Assembly: GCA_023101725.1 (NCBI GenBank)
Contig: JALJCO010001415.1
Location: 62,001-126,000, forward strand
Length of the DNA stretch: 64,000 nucleotides
Direction of reading: 5' to 3'
From: Atherinomorus stipes
Taxonomy: Eukaryota; Chordata; Actinopteri; Atheriniformes; Atherinidae
The notes under the pieces: generated by a model
What the model saw: only the letters and a program-made list of their open reading frames with translations
Databases searched by the model: none
What the model was told of the DNA's origin: nothing
Made by a program: the position numbers and the translations under genes
Shown: positions 1 to 12,800 of the stretch, piece after piece
Layout of the letters: every line of letters begins with the position of its first letter
Position numbering within the stretch: position 1 is the first letter of the stretch

Positions 1-146
1 GGCTAATAGCAATAGCCTTAGCAAACACGTTGTTTTGCTAGGTTGCTAACTGGTTTTCCGACCAGTGAGCTGGAACGCAAGTTGGTCGGGTGTGACGTCA
101 CCCCCCAGTTCCCACTTCCCAGTTCCGATGAAAATGGAACGCAGCA
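1..146 (-). mobile_element. PIF/Harbinger-like MITE, one end only
   Basis: This stretch is the reverse complement of the left part of the element at 33740-34218. They share the tract around the GGTGTGACGTCACC motif and the terminal CGCAGCA. The element ends at 146 and is followed by TAA, consistent with the 3-bp TWA target duplication typical of PIF/Harbinger elements. The other end lies outside the window. Confidence 0.7.
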
Positions 147-149
147 TAA

Positions 150-1436
150 GACCACAAAAATATTAATCGTTACAAGGGTGATCCAGTACACCCAAAACGT
201 AATAAAGAATTTAATCTACTGGTGTGGTTCCAAAAATTATTCGATATTTGCCTTTATCTATCTAACGTTTAACACGTCCTGCCCATGTTCTTTAATAATC
301 ATAACACTACATTGTATTTTCATTTTATTGTATTAATAGATAACCATTAAAGTTAAAACTCAGTCTTGGTGTCACACATCTTACTCATAGAACAATACCA
401 ATACATAGCTTAGGAGCAAACAAGGACTCACTGAGCAGAATTCACAGAACCAGTTCTAAACCAGAACTCATTCAGAACAGAATTTACAAAACCAGGACTA
501 AACCAGGACTCAGTCAGGGATATATTCATAAATTTAACCAAAAATATATTAAAAAAAAAAAAAAACTGTTTTTAAAAATGCTACCTCACCCAAAGTAAAT
601 ATGTCCTGAAATATAATCCCTTCTTCTTATTCTTTTTTAAACCTGGTTCTTGTTCCACATCTGTGTTGCTCTCATTCTTGCTTGTATCTTCTCCTCTTTG
701 TACAAACACACAAAGATCAACCAGAGTCACAAAAATATTATTGTGAAAGTTGACACACCACTATATTCCACACAATTATAAGGTTATTTGTACCTTTGTT
801 TTGGAGTTAAAACAGGTAAAGGGCCTTATCTGCATATAGTGGTGGGTTGAAACCACAATATCACCAGGTAAGGTGTTTTTGCTGTTGCTATTGGTCCAAC
901 ATTAAACATGACATCATTTAATCTAAACTTCAAAAGAAAGTACACAAACTAGGGTACGTGTGTTCTAAAATGCTCATGCTGGCATTTTTCTCTCCTTCTA
1001 ACATCTCTCTCTTTTTGTCCTTCATTCATACATCAACCAGAGAAAAGTATTATTATCCAAAGATTTATGACATATATCATTGAGAAATTGACTTTAGTTG
1101 TTTTCTCTCACCTGTGCTGTTCTCTCTCTCTCTCTCTCTTTTTTTTTTTAAAAGGACCTGATGTCCACAGTTGGCAAATCACTAAAAATAGTATATATAG
1201 CCTAATGTATACGTTTATATGTATTCCAAAGTTATTTCAAATTTATTAATAATTGAAGGAAATTTATCTGGCTTAGCCCATTACTGTACTTGTTTCATAA
1301 ACCAATGCTAAACACAGCATATTACTATTTTAATAATTACTTTCACTTATCCTGTTGAAACGATCGCATCTGTGCTCATAGCATAGACTGTATATAATTA
1401 CTGGACGGAGCTTCTGGTCTCTTCTGAATAGAGAAA
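150..1436. other. AT-rich intergenic stretch without recognisable genes
   Basis: There are no codon-like exons here. It has short A and T runs, a CT-rich run near 1120-1150, and a degenerate repeat of CCAGGACTAAACC-type words at about 440-520. Such words are scattered through this genome window. Confidence 0.5.
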
Positions 1437-2030
1437 TGTGAAGCCAGGTGGGCGTGTCTTACCGTCGCCATCTTGCCGTGTCACGTACGTCGTCACTCCA
1501 GGAAAATCCTAAAATGGGCACAGCGCAGCCGCGGGGCAAATGATTGACAGCTGACGTACTGTGGGCTAAACGCTAACTGAGCTAACACGAAACTAAGAGG
1601 AGCTAACAAAGATAAGCCCCCTAAGCGGCATGGTTAAGGTAAGACATGCTTAGACTTGCAATTCGCTGACTAAACACTGCCGTTGTGCGACTCTGTAACA
1701 AACTGAGACCTTATTAAGAGCAAAGAAGGAGCTAACTAGGAGCCTCCGGTCGGCAGGCGGAGCTTCCGGTCTGCCGCATGTCAATCATAAGGACACGCCC
1801 TTAATTATGTGTAATTTGAAGAATAAATAACATCTAAACGAATGAGTTATAAAAAAATTCCCCCCCCTCACAGTTGACATGAAGGTAAACTTGACCTAAT
1901 AAACCTAAAATGATTTTTTGAACCAGGCTGTAAACCTGTTTATTTCTGCTGTGAAGTTGGCGTTTTTAACATGGGAGTCTATGGGGATTTGCTCGCTCTT
2001 GGAGCCAGCCCCTAGCGGATGAAGGGAGGA
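1437..2030 (+). repeat. Dispersed repeat, copy 1 of the GTGAAGCCAGG family
   Basis: This is about 600 bp repeated with moderate divergence at 18772-19477. Shared blocks include the start (GTGAAGCCAG), GCAAATGATTGACAGCTGAC, the CCCTTAATTATGTGTAATTT block and the end CCCCTAGCGGATGAAGGGAG. No coding potential is preserved. An inverted fragment of the same family lies at about 19780-19925. It is probably a non-autonomous transposon, class not determined. Confidence 0.75.
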
Positions 2031-2305
2031 TTACACTATTTACAACAAGGAAGAGAGCTTCACTGTTCTGAGGCGGAGTTTGCCCCTTGGCTCATAGTGA
2101 CATAATGCCATCGGACTGTTATAAAGTTACAAGGGAAAAGTAACGGACACACCATCGTCATTCATGACAGGTTTGTTTACATATAACGCGTGACCGCTAC
2201 CTACCAGATGGACGTTAGATTAACGTCCTCTGATGCTCTGACTCAATGAGCACGCGGGAGCTGCAGCATGCTGCGCTGCGCCGTGTACTGATGAGCTCCT
2301 GAGAG

Positions 2306-2707
2306 GTAGGCCCAATCTCAAACCGGCCCCTAATCACTACCCCTCCGTTTGCGCGTTCCCGCGGAGGCTGTGCCATATTAAGGGCCGTCCCAAACCGTGT
2401 AGGATGGAGGGTGAGTGGACTGTTCAGCCCTCAATCAGCGAGTCTGCATCAGTGCAGACTTGCCTGAATTATGCAGCGGGTGCAACGGCTAAATGGAGGA
2501 GGAAACAGTCATGTTCCACACATGAGTTCCGCATGTGTCATGCATGTTTGTCAATAGTGAAAGAAAAAACATGAATGGAATTATTTTATGGAGTAAAAAA
2601 AAAAAAAAAAAGCGATGACAGGTGCGCTGTAGGTATCCTTCAAACCACCGGTGCTCATGGAAGGGAATGTTCGAGCTGGAAAAGAGAATTATTAGTTCTC
2701 TAATTGG

Positions 2708-2792
<85 letters not shown>

Positions 2793-2824
2793 GTAATAAT
2801 GATAATAATAATAATAATAATAAC

Positions 2825-2876
<52 letters not shown>

Positions 2877-3223
2877 GGATATTAATAATAATGATGACAA
2901 TGATAAATGATAATTCGTACTAATAATAATAATCATTTATTTAATTGTTTAGGATCATGTTTATTATTATTTATTTAAAATAAGACATTGTTCTTCACAA
3001 ATGAATGAGAGTTAGTTTTCCACACAGATTTAATTGACACGTTGTGTTGCCACGGCATGACTGCTTTCCTTTTCCAGTGGAGGGAAGAGGGCGTCTCGTT
3101 CTCATTAACACCCTCCACCTGCAATCAAGGCGCCCTCTACAGCTGCAAGTGTGACTTCATTGGGAGTGACACTCCATAGTTGAGGGGGTAGTGTGTAGGG
3201 GGCGGTTTGGGATTGGGCCCTAA
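2306..3223. mobile_element. MITE with GGGCCCAATCCCAAACC-type inverted ends
   Basis: The left end reads GGCCCAATCTCAAACCG. The right end is its imperfect inverse, GGTTTGGGATTGGGCCC, giving about 18 bp of terminal inverted repeat. The next 25 bp of each arm are also loosely complementary. The interior has no open frame and carries the AAT microsatellite. It resembles the elements at 11601-12892 and 16321-16818 in its ends and in an internal CTCAATC...TGCAGACTT motif. No clear target duplication was found. Confidence 0.65.
2709..2876. repeat. (AAT)n / (AATGAT)n microsatellite
   Basis: A long run of AAT triplets is interrupted by ATG-containing variants (GATAAT repeats at about 2730-2758) and single GTA and CAA changes. 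The Ile/Met and Tyr/His open frames over this stretch are repeat artefacts. Confidence 0.95.
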
Positions 3224-3925
3224 AGTGCCAACACAAGGCGCACGCGGCACACATACGCCACAGGTTTGGACCATACCAAGTTTAGAGAGGGGGGAGCCTC
3301 GTAACGACATGCAGCGTCCCCTTTTTATTACGTTTTACACATATTGTAGTTGATGAGAATTATTTAATCAAATCTAGAATAATAAAAAACATAAAAAAGA
3401 AACGTCAAAACAGATCCGGGGGCTTTTGAAGAATCATTCCAGGCTTAAGCCCCCTAAGCCGCCCCCGCTCCGCCAATGGCAACAGCAAAAGATGAAAATT
3501 TAGTCAATGAAAGTAGAAATGGGAAACTCAAGGCCCTCTCAATATTACTCTAACAGGACGCAAGGAGGTGCAGACATGACACCCCCTTGACACCATAATA
3601 ATAAAAAAAAAAACATGAAATGCTCCATAAATTGAACATAACTCACAGAGGAAAAGGAGACGAGGGAACAAGGAGCTTAGGAGAGGAGTAGAGGACAGAG
3701 AGGACAAGGAGAGGAGAAGAAAGGAGAGGAGAGGAATAAAAGCCTCTCTCAGCTGAATTTTATTCAACTCATCAGAAAATGTTGAAAACCTGGAATGAAG
3801 AACTGAACCAGAACTTTTATCAAAACGATCTGCTTTTGTCAAGCAGACATGAATGCTGGAGTGGTTCTAAAGTGACTGGTTAGATTCTGAAGTGGGATCA
3901 AGTGGTTCTGATGTGGTCTTAAATA

Positions 3926-4988
3926 CACTGCACGGCCAAAAAAAAAAAGTCGCCAACAAAAAAAAGGTCAAACATGTAACATTTGGTTGGAGCCTTTAGC
4001 TTTGATTGCTGCAGCATTCGCTGTGTTTCCAGAAGCTTCTGCAATGTCACCAGATTTATTTGCATCCTGTTGCATCAATTTTTCACCAAGATCTTGATGA
4101 TGATTGTAGAGTCTGACCACAGCACATCCCAAAGATTCTCAATGGGGTTCAGGTCTGGACTCTGTGGGGGCCAATCCATGTGTGAAAATGATGTCTGATG
4201 ATCCCTGAACCATCTTTCACAATCTGAGCCCGATAAATTCTGGCACGGTCATCTTGGAATATGGCCGTGCCATCAGGAAAAAAAGGGAAGTAAAAAGGGG
4301 GGGGGGAGAAGGTTTATCTAGGAGAGAAGAGGAGAGAGGAGGGGGGGGGGGGGAACAGAGGGTCTGGTTGGGGGGCGGTAAGGGGGGGGGTTCAAAAAAG
4401 GCTTCGGTAAGACAATCCGTGGGAGGGAGGGAATCGTAAAAAAGACACATCCATTGATGGAATAACCTGCTCATTCAGTATATTCAGGTATCAGCTGACC
4501 TCATTATCTGAGCTCATACTGTTGCTGAACCTGGACCTGAGCAACTGCAGCAACCCCAGATCATCACACTGCCCCCACAGGCTCATACAGTAGCACTAGG
4601 CATGATGCTGCATCACTTCATCTGCCTTTCCGGCCACATTTCTTCCTGGAAGACGATGGTCCACTATCCTTCCAGTTTTTCAGAATGCGTTGGACTGTTC
4701 TGAACCCAGTTTTAGTAGTTTCTGCATCTCCTTAGATGTTTTCACCTCTTGATGCCAATGATCTGACCCTTCTCAGACAGACTAACATCTTTTCCACGAC
4801 CACGGATGTGTCTTTCCACATGGTTGTTTAGGAAATGAGAAGCAACTCATTGCACCAGTTGGGGTTAAATAACTTGTTGCCAGCTGAAAGATAATCGCCC
4901 ATGCAGTAATTATCCAATAGGAGGCTCGTACCTATTTGCTTAGTTAAATCCAGGTGGCGACTTTTTTTTTTTTTTTAGCCATGCAGTG
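3926..4988 (-). mobile_element. Tc1/mariner-type transposon relic
   Basis: It is flanked by TA dinucleotides (3924-3925 and 4989-4990). The left end CACTGCACGGCC plus A-run and the right end T-run plus GCCATGCAGTG form inverted repeats that continue into AAAGTCGCC / GGCGACTTT. The interior read on the minus strand resembles Tc1 transposase 3' sequence, including the NPIEN-like stretch near 4140-4150. A purine-rich low-complexity block at 4270-4440 disrupts it. Transposase is not intact. Confidence 0.8.
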
Positions 4989-5849
4989 TAGTTCTAAGCG
5001 AGCTAAAGTTCAGATGAGAGACTAATGTTCCAAACTGGCTCTGACGATGTTCTAAAGAGGAGCAGTGGGAGGTGGTTCTGATTTCTGTCGCCCCCTGATG
5101 GTCTTCGGGGACATTACAGCTGACAGATACGTGACTGGGAGCCATGACCCTCTGCCAGCGTTTGTTGTCAGATGAAATCAGAGTCGGTTCGGCAGCGGAA
5201 CAGATAGAAACACCCTTTTATCAAAACAATTGATAATTCACCAAACTGTAACTTAAAATTCTTGCATTTTTGCTTTTGCTGTTTAAAACTTCCCCGTTTT
5301 TTCATGCATGTTATTCTTTTTAGGTTTGTTTTTAACATTTCTTCTGATCCCTGCTGTAATGCTTGCAATAGACTATTTAATGTTTTTAAAACACTTTAAA
5401 AAGTGTTGTCCATAAAATGTGGTGTAGAAATAAACCTGATTTGCATTAAAAGACCCTGAAGTGCTCACACACGTGCAGACTGAAGGCCGTGAGACGTTCA
5501 GGGTCCAGGGCTCCTGCGGGGCCCCTCAGCTGCTGGTTAATGTTAAACTTCAGGTTCTGACCTTTAAAACTCTGATCAAAGATCAGCGACACAAACTTAA
5601 TCCCACAAACACCAAAACAGAACCGAACCGAACTGAAAAGAAAACGAGCTGCAGAGGTGCTCCACACAGAGCTGATGATGAACACGAGTGTGAAGATGAA
5701 GATAGGCGTGTCTGCGCGTGTGTTTAGGTCTCAGCGTTAAAATGCAGAAGAAAAGCAGCAAGTTTCTGCAGGTTCGGATGGTTCTGTTCAGTCTGTGGTG
5801 GGCTGGTGGTACAGTTCTGATTTTGTTCTATAATTCTTGGGAGACTCAC
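4989..5849. other. Intergenic stretch, nothing firmly assigned
   Basis: The stretch has short frames on both strands with no recognised family. An AATAAA on the plus strand near 5429 follows an AT-rich tract and could be a polyadenylation signal, but no plus-strand exons lead into it. Confidence 0.35.
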
Positions 5850-5912
5850 CTGTGCAGCAGCGGGTCTGAGCAGGACCAAAGCGGGTCCGAGAGAGCGGCT
5901 CAGCTTCAACAT
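5850..5912 (-). CDS. Candidate first coding exon with mitochondrial-type presequence
   Basis: On the minus strand an ATG (5912-5910) opens 21 codons beginning MLKLSRSLGPALVLLRPAAA. It ends at a strong splice donor, CAG followed by GTGAGT (donor at 5849-5848), in phase 0. The peptide is hydrophobic with spaced Arg/Lys and no acidic residue, typical of a mitochondrial targeting presequence. I could not identify the gene, and no convincing second exon was found between 5849 and 1. It could be the 5' end of a gene continuing left of the window, a pseudogene fragment, or chance. No GC-rich promoter is evident upstream. Confidence 0.3.
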
Positions 5913-6414
5913 GTTGGCGATGAAGACTTTGAAAGAAACGAAGAACAGCAGATCTGGATATAACAGCAGAGATCCTCTAATGTAAAGACATCCCACTCTG
6001 AGATTTAAAACAAAACAAAAAAACAAAACAACCCCAGACAGACTCAGACTCAGACTCAGACCCAGACTCAGCTTTATTAATCCCGTTGGGATGACTTCTT
6101 CAAGGAAATTGAGTTCCAGTAGCAAGAAAAGAAATACAAAAATGAGGAAAAAACAAAGAAGAAACAGTTACTCTGAAAAACAACAGTTTAACACAGAGAT
6201 TCCAAATTATTCATCTCCATTAAATTTTGCACTAGAGTTGTTAATCCAGTTTTTATTCAGTTATTTTTTTAATGGATATGCACATTAATCAATATTTCAG
6301 TTTAGATTTTAAATTCAAAAGAGACAGTTAGCAAATGGGCTCATTTTAATCTGTAGTTCTTTGGCAGGTCAACAGAACAACATACATTTCATATTACAAA
6401 GTAAACAAAAGCAA

Positions 6415-6415
<1 letters not shown>

Positions 6416-6501
<86 letters not shown>
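6416..6501. repeat. (CTAT)n microsatellite
   Basis: About 21 uninterrupted CTAT tetranucleotides. The Leu-Ser-Ile-Tyr frame over it is a repeat artefact. Confidence 0.97.
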
Positions 6502-6745
6502 CGAAACGTTTTTGTAGATTGGCTCCTCGATTTTCTGCAGAGTGAGACATCTTCTCGTCGTTTGAAGCTTTCAAACAGCTTTATTTTTATTTATTCATTT
6601 ATCTATCCATTTATTTAGTACTTGATGTGTCGGATTTTTTTTTTTTTTAAATTTACTGTCAATGTGTACCCGTGCTGTTTTCATAGTTGAATAAATAAAA
6701 ATATTATTTTTAAAAATTCGGCGGAACGTAAACATACGTCAAGTG

Positions 6746-6769
6746 TTACGTCATATCCGGTAAGGAAGT
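6746..6769 (+). promoter_or_regulatory. Probable noa1 core promoter: CRE-like and ETS-like sites
   Basis: TTACGTCA (6746-6753, a CREB/ATF half-palindrome variant) is followed at once by ATATCCGG and then AAGGAAGTT, giving two ETS-type GGAA/TTCC cores. They lie 75-95 bp upstream of the noa1 start codon. ETS (GABP/NRF-2) and CREB sites are common in promoters of nuclear genes for mitochondrial proteins. Function is inferred from position and motif only. Confidence 0.45.
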
Positions 6770-6841
6770 TGCATGTGTTCTGTGAGCAAGGAGCGTCTGG
6801 TGCGGTCATAGTTCTGACGAAGCTGTGTGTTTTTAGGTGTG

Positions 6842-9800
6842 ATGCTGAAGGCACTGCAGGTGTGTGCCAGCCGCCAGGTGTGGAAGAGCGTCCGTCCTAT
6901 TGTCCGCAGCGTGTCCTCTGCGGCCGTGAGCGGCGTGGGGGCGCCGCCACGGGGCTCGGAAGCCCCCGGTGGGCCCAGGCTGACCTCGGCCGGAGTCCGG
7001 AGTTGCACGGTGGACCCAAACTTGGAGGAACAGTTCGTCTTCCTGGACCTGGACTGTACAGGTGAGACTGTGACGTGATAGTTAAGTATGAGTTCCTCCT
7101 TCTGGTGCCACAGATTCTGCTCAGGTAAAAGTAGTATATTTAGTCAATTGTCAGTTTGAATTATAGCACATAACAACCCCAGGCAGTTCCCTAAAGTGCT
7201 GTACAATGAAATAAAATAAAAAAATGGACACCGTGAAGTTATATACCACTAGAAAAGCACTCGGAGAGCGCAGACCTCCGCAAAGAAGCTGGACTCCCTT
7301 ATTTTTGTGTGTCCTGGATCATAGTATCCGGAATTCTGTTTCTGTGGCAAAAATACAACTAGTTACTAACAGTTCTTCACAGACGCACATAGTTCACCAT
7401 ATTCAACTGGCTAGAAGTCTGTCCTAGGCCGTTTCTCAGTCTGCGTACTTGTGCGTACTTGCGGGCTCGTGGACTCGTAAAACATCATCACCCGCGGTCC
7501 AAGTCATGTTCCATTAAAAAGTTCGCTTCTCAGCAAGTTCACTATTGAAGCCGAAGGGATAATAAACAACGTAATTTCGGCGCATTCTAAACCGTAAATA
7601 ACGGGAGGCGCCATTTTTTCGCGTAAACGCGTTGTAATTGAACGCGCGGGGCGTAAATTACGCGCGCTCATGCAAAACCCGCGCGGTGGCGTAAATAACG
7701 GAGTGGCGTTTTTGCATATTTTATAATAAGGAGGCTGCCTACTTTGTGCTAGCCAGTAGATGTTAGGGCATTGTACCCTATAGTGCCCTGCGAGGGCAGA
7801 CACAACAGCAGATCGCTGATCCTTGCTGTAAGCAGGAATACTTGCACTCTGTCATTTGCTCCTGTCTTTTAAGAGCCAGTTTGAGAATGAGGTGAACTAA
7901 AAATCAATTCACTCTACCTGTTACTTTTGGACATAAACAGCAGTAATGTTTAAAGACAATTAATTGTCTATTTAAAGAGAAACTTGGCCGTTTTATGTTT
8001 GGAAGAGATGCCAACGTTAATCATCTATGGATTGCGGTTCTTATAATGGTCATATTGGCTTATACAATAGCATGCTATTTGGCATAATTTATTTGGAAAG
8101 TGGGAGGAAAAGCTTGCACACTTACTCCCAACTGCATTTATTCCGTTTCAATCCCACTGGTCTTCCTGGGTCAAACAATCTTTTTTTTCTCCTGCTTGCA
8201 CCGGTTGATGTGCGTATAGGCCTAACTAAAGTTGTGAACATAATTTGATAAGCAAAAAAAAATAAAGTCTAATAAGTCTGATAAAAAAAAGTCTAAGAAA
8301 AAAACAAAAACAAAAAACTTTAAAGACAGGAGTCGCCATCTGAAGCTGCGTCTCTATCAGATTTCCATTCATTAGGCCTGCTGTCATGGCACTTTTCTTG
8401 ATAAGTGTCCTACCATTCTCCATTCTCTATTCTTCGTTTTGAAAAGTTCGGTTCAGCAATCACCTCAGGCTTATGTTTAAGCTCCGTTTTCGTAGGAACG
8501 AGACCAGGCCGTTGCTAGGCAACAGTGGCGCTACTCGTCAACAGTATTACCAATCAGAGAATTAAAACATTGTCTATTTTACCATCCGTCAAATTGAAGC
8601 CTTTCTAGGTAGAAATGTTCAGAACTCTTTTTTTTCTTTTTTGTTTGTTTGTTTTGTTTTTGTGGTGGTGGTGGGAGACAGATTAAAATATAAGGTTGGA
8701 ATACAATTCCACTTTATAAAGGAAAAGTCAAGATTTGGTGCTTTGGTTTACTCAGGACTGCTCTTTACATTTAAGGTGTTCTGGTGATCTGAGAAAACAT
8801 TCAATTGCTAGACATGAATATCCTATTAAGAAGGGACTGGAAGGGAACAAGACCAATCAAACACCATTGGCTTGGAAGTAGCACCTGTGTCCAACTGACT
8901 AGAGTCTGGACCAGCACTTTACCATTCTGCACCTGCATATTTAATTTTTGCTTGGGTGTTTAGGAGTCACTTTGAGAAAAAAAAAGTACGTCAAAATCAT
9001 GAAATAAAGTAGTGGCTATTAGGAATGTAGACCTTTTAGGTATAATTGTGTCGGCATTATTTTGCGTCGCCACCGACGAGTGGTTGCTGACATTGCTGTA
9101 GGTAAGGGGAACTACGAGTTGATGAACACCTTTCCTGGGACAACTAAGGCGGTCATTTTGGGGTTTGTTTGTTTGTTTGTTTGTTTTTTCTATTTGGACG
9201 TGATAATTTAATTAGATTAAACTTGTGTTAGCCTACTGTAAAATCTAGACTTTTCCTTTATAAAGTAGGAATTGTTTCCAACCTTGTATTTTCGTCTCCC
9301 ACCACCACCAAAAAAAAAAAAAAAAAAAAAAGAAAAAAAAAAGTCTGACATTTCACCTAGAGGCTTATTTGAGGATGGTAAAAAGACATGTTTTATTCTG
9401 ATTGGTCCTGTTGACGAGAGGATGTGGGGCGGGGCTGTACGACGAAGCCGGATTAACATGCCCGGGTTTTTAGTTCTGGGTTGCTTAACCAGACTTGCGG
9501 TCTTGATAAACGGTACTATGAGCTGGTTATCAATCGGTACTCAACCCAGGGTTTTCCAATCTTAATAGTGCGCGCTCAATAAAAGAGGCGGCGTTGGAAG
9601 CATTGAAAGAGAATGGAGAAAAGAGAGCGACATATTTCAATGGAGGAGAGAAGATGATACTTAAGAAATATGTAGAATTAGGTCATTTCCTGAATGATAA
9701 CACGAATTATGATAGGAATGATAATAATGGTCCATTTATGTGAGAACAAGTCGCGAGCAAAAGCAGGAATTAATGCTGGCTGTAATGCGAGAAGTCCGTG

Positions 9801-12800
9801 CGATTGTAATATGGGAAAATCGGTCTGATCATTTGTGTTTACACTACAGCGTTCCTCAGTATATTTGCTTCTCATACTGTGCATATGGATATTTTAGGCT
9901 CATATCGTTGAACGTGTTGTAACCCTTCACATGCCGGATGGGTGGGTGTGCGCTCCATAAATTCATGTTTTCTACATGTGTGACTCTTAATCACATTTTT
10001 AGTGCACCGCAGCGCAAGGAATGGGAAAAGTAAAGAAAAATAAAATATATATCCCGGCATTGCGAGTTTATGCTGCCACCTCTTTCATGAATGATGGAAT
10101 CATTTAATATTTGTGAGCCAAGGGGAGCGGGTTTACATGACATGTTTTTATACGTTTAGTGTCGCAACGGTGTGATAAACTACAGTGAATGAATGAATGA
10201 ATAAATAAATGAATGAGTTTTCTGAGTGGGACCGTGAGCATAATTACAAAAAAATAGTATTTGCTAATCAGTGTATTTTTTTTTCCTCGAGGTGGGCGTT
10301 GGTCTATATAAAATTAATTAATTAGTTAAATTAATAACAGTGTGTGAGAGTCTGTGGTGTTGTCGGTGTCGGTGCGATGCGTTAATTAGTGATGTCGGCT
10401 TAAGCTGAAGATGTAACGGAGTCAGCAGAGGAAACTACATCTTTCATATAAAGTGTCATGTGGAAATCAAAAGAGTTGCCCTCTCTGAATTTCTCTCTCT
10501 CTAGACCCTCAAATCTGCGCCGGCTCGACGGGATTAAAAATGGGAGTTTTTCAAGGGCGATTGGTAGGGAGGGTGTTATAGTGGAGCTAGTTCTGGTCAG
10601 ACAGGTTGGCGTTCAGTAAGTTCCGGGGAGATATAACCGTAGAAGTGACAGCGTATGGACGAAACAGGGTTCCTGAAGTTCCGATAAGGAAAACGTGGTG
10701 GCAGGCGAATGAATGGAAATCTGATAGGCGGTTAGATGGGACCCGTTAAAGTTTGTTTGTTTTTGTTTTTTTCTGCTTTTTTCAGCTTTTGCTTTTTGTC
10801 AAATTGTCAATTTGTTGGCCTTCGCAATCCGGGAAGAGGAGAAAAAAAAGATGTTTGCAGGAAGATAGGGGATTGAACGGAATAAATGAGTTGGGAGTAA
10901 GTGTGAAGTTTCCCTCCAAGATGAAATTGCAAATAGATGCTGATTGTTAGCAATGCATTATAAGACGAACATAGATGTTACGTTGGCTCTCCAAAATGAA
11001 AGACGAGCGGTCTTTAAATAGACAATTATTGTCTGTTAAATTCTGCTGTTTGATGTCAAAAGTAAGGTAGAGTGAATTGTTTTAGTTCCCCTCTAAACTG
11101 GCTTGTAAAGACAGGAGAGAATGACAGAGTGGTTTCTGCTCAGAAGGATCGCGATCTGCTGGTTGTGTCTGCCCGAGGGACTGATAGGGTACAATGCCTA
11201 CTCTCTGGCTGAGCAAAAGTAGGCAGCCTTTTATAAAATATGCATAAACGCCACTGCCGTTTTTCGCCACGGCGGGTTTGCATGAGCGCGCGTAATTTCG
11301 CCACGCGGTTCAGATTGACAACGGTTTCGCGGAAAAATGGCGTCCCGTATTTGGTTTAGAATGCGCCGTGAAATTCGTATGTTTTTGTCCCTTCGGCTTG
11401 CAATAGTTCACTGGAAATCCCCGGATGAAAACTTTCTCCGCCCATTTTACCGAGCATGCATCAGAGGAGGCTCGTGCGTACTTGGCCAGATATAAATCCC
11501 AGCATGCACCTGCACACGCGCAGCGTTTGACAGCCTCCTCCTCCCTCCTCCGCCCCCAACAGCCAAACCTGAGCGATCATTTCTATTCTTTACTGTTCTA
11601 GGGCCCCGTCCCAATACCCGCACTTCCACCCTTGCGCCCCTAGAATGCGCGCTCCCGTTGAGGGGTTGAAGTGCGTCGTGTGTCCCAATTCTCCGGGGCT
11701 GCTCAAGGGCGGAAGTCCGTCACGCCCCTTTTGCGCCCTCAATCCACACTTCAGTGAAGTCCGCATCTATGCAGACTTCACCGAAGCATATTGCCCATAA
11801 TTCATTGCTGCATGTGACGTTTTGAACCATAAAGGCGGAACATGTCCATGTTTGGTGATGAGCTCCTGCCCGTGGTAAAAAAAAAAAAAAAGCCATTTCA
11901 GATGTAAAGATTGAAATATTTAATCTTTTGTGCTGTAGGTGAAATAATTACTGTAGTTTGCCATGTTACTTCAAAATATACTTTTAACATTAAAATTCAA
12001 AGCATTTGAATAATGAAAGTTATCAGTTTACTGATAAAAGAAGCTAAATTAATTTTTTATTCAAAAACTTTATTTACACAGGTAAGTCCAGTCGAGACGC
12101 AGCATCTTTAACAAGGGAGACCTGTTTACCTGACATAGTTTAGTTTAGTTTAGTTTATTATGGATCCCCATTAGTCTTCTTGATCCAGATCAACATAAAT
12201 TTTGAACATACAATCAACAAAAACACAGGTTAACTAATTTAAAATACAATACTAAGCAAACATTTTGATAGAAAAAAGCAAAAACTAAATAAGTATACAA
12301 TACCAAAGCATTTATTTACAATTAAATTAAGGATAAAAATAATTAGGCAGCCATATTTCTGTAAGCCTTAAAACTCATGTGATTATTACTGGTCTCAGTT
12401 TCCAATGTAACTCAAAGAACTTATACATGTTTTTATGGACATGTGGACATTTATGGAGATTCTATGCTAACGATAACAGTCACAGAGCAACAATTAAATC
12501 ATTGTTATACATTTGTTTAGAATGTAACAGTTATTTAACCTGTACTGGTGAAATTCTACAGCCACCTTACATAAATTAGTTCAGTAAGTCATTTATTTAT
12601 TTATTAAACGTGTGTGGATTTCATAACGTCTATTTTACAAGGACAGATTAAATGAACTTTATTCAGTTTATGTTTAAAAAATGACGCCTCTTCACCAGGA
12701 ACAGAGATGAAGCTGAGTTTGGAAGCAATGACATGAAATGACGCGGTGCAAAATGGAGGAACCATCACTGTCCCAATTCTGCCTTTTTCCCGCACTTGCA

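Noticed and set aside
2622..2936. Ile-rich and Tyr-rich frames
   Set aside because: They are translations of an AAT microsatellite.
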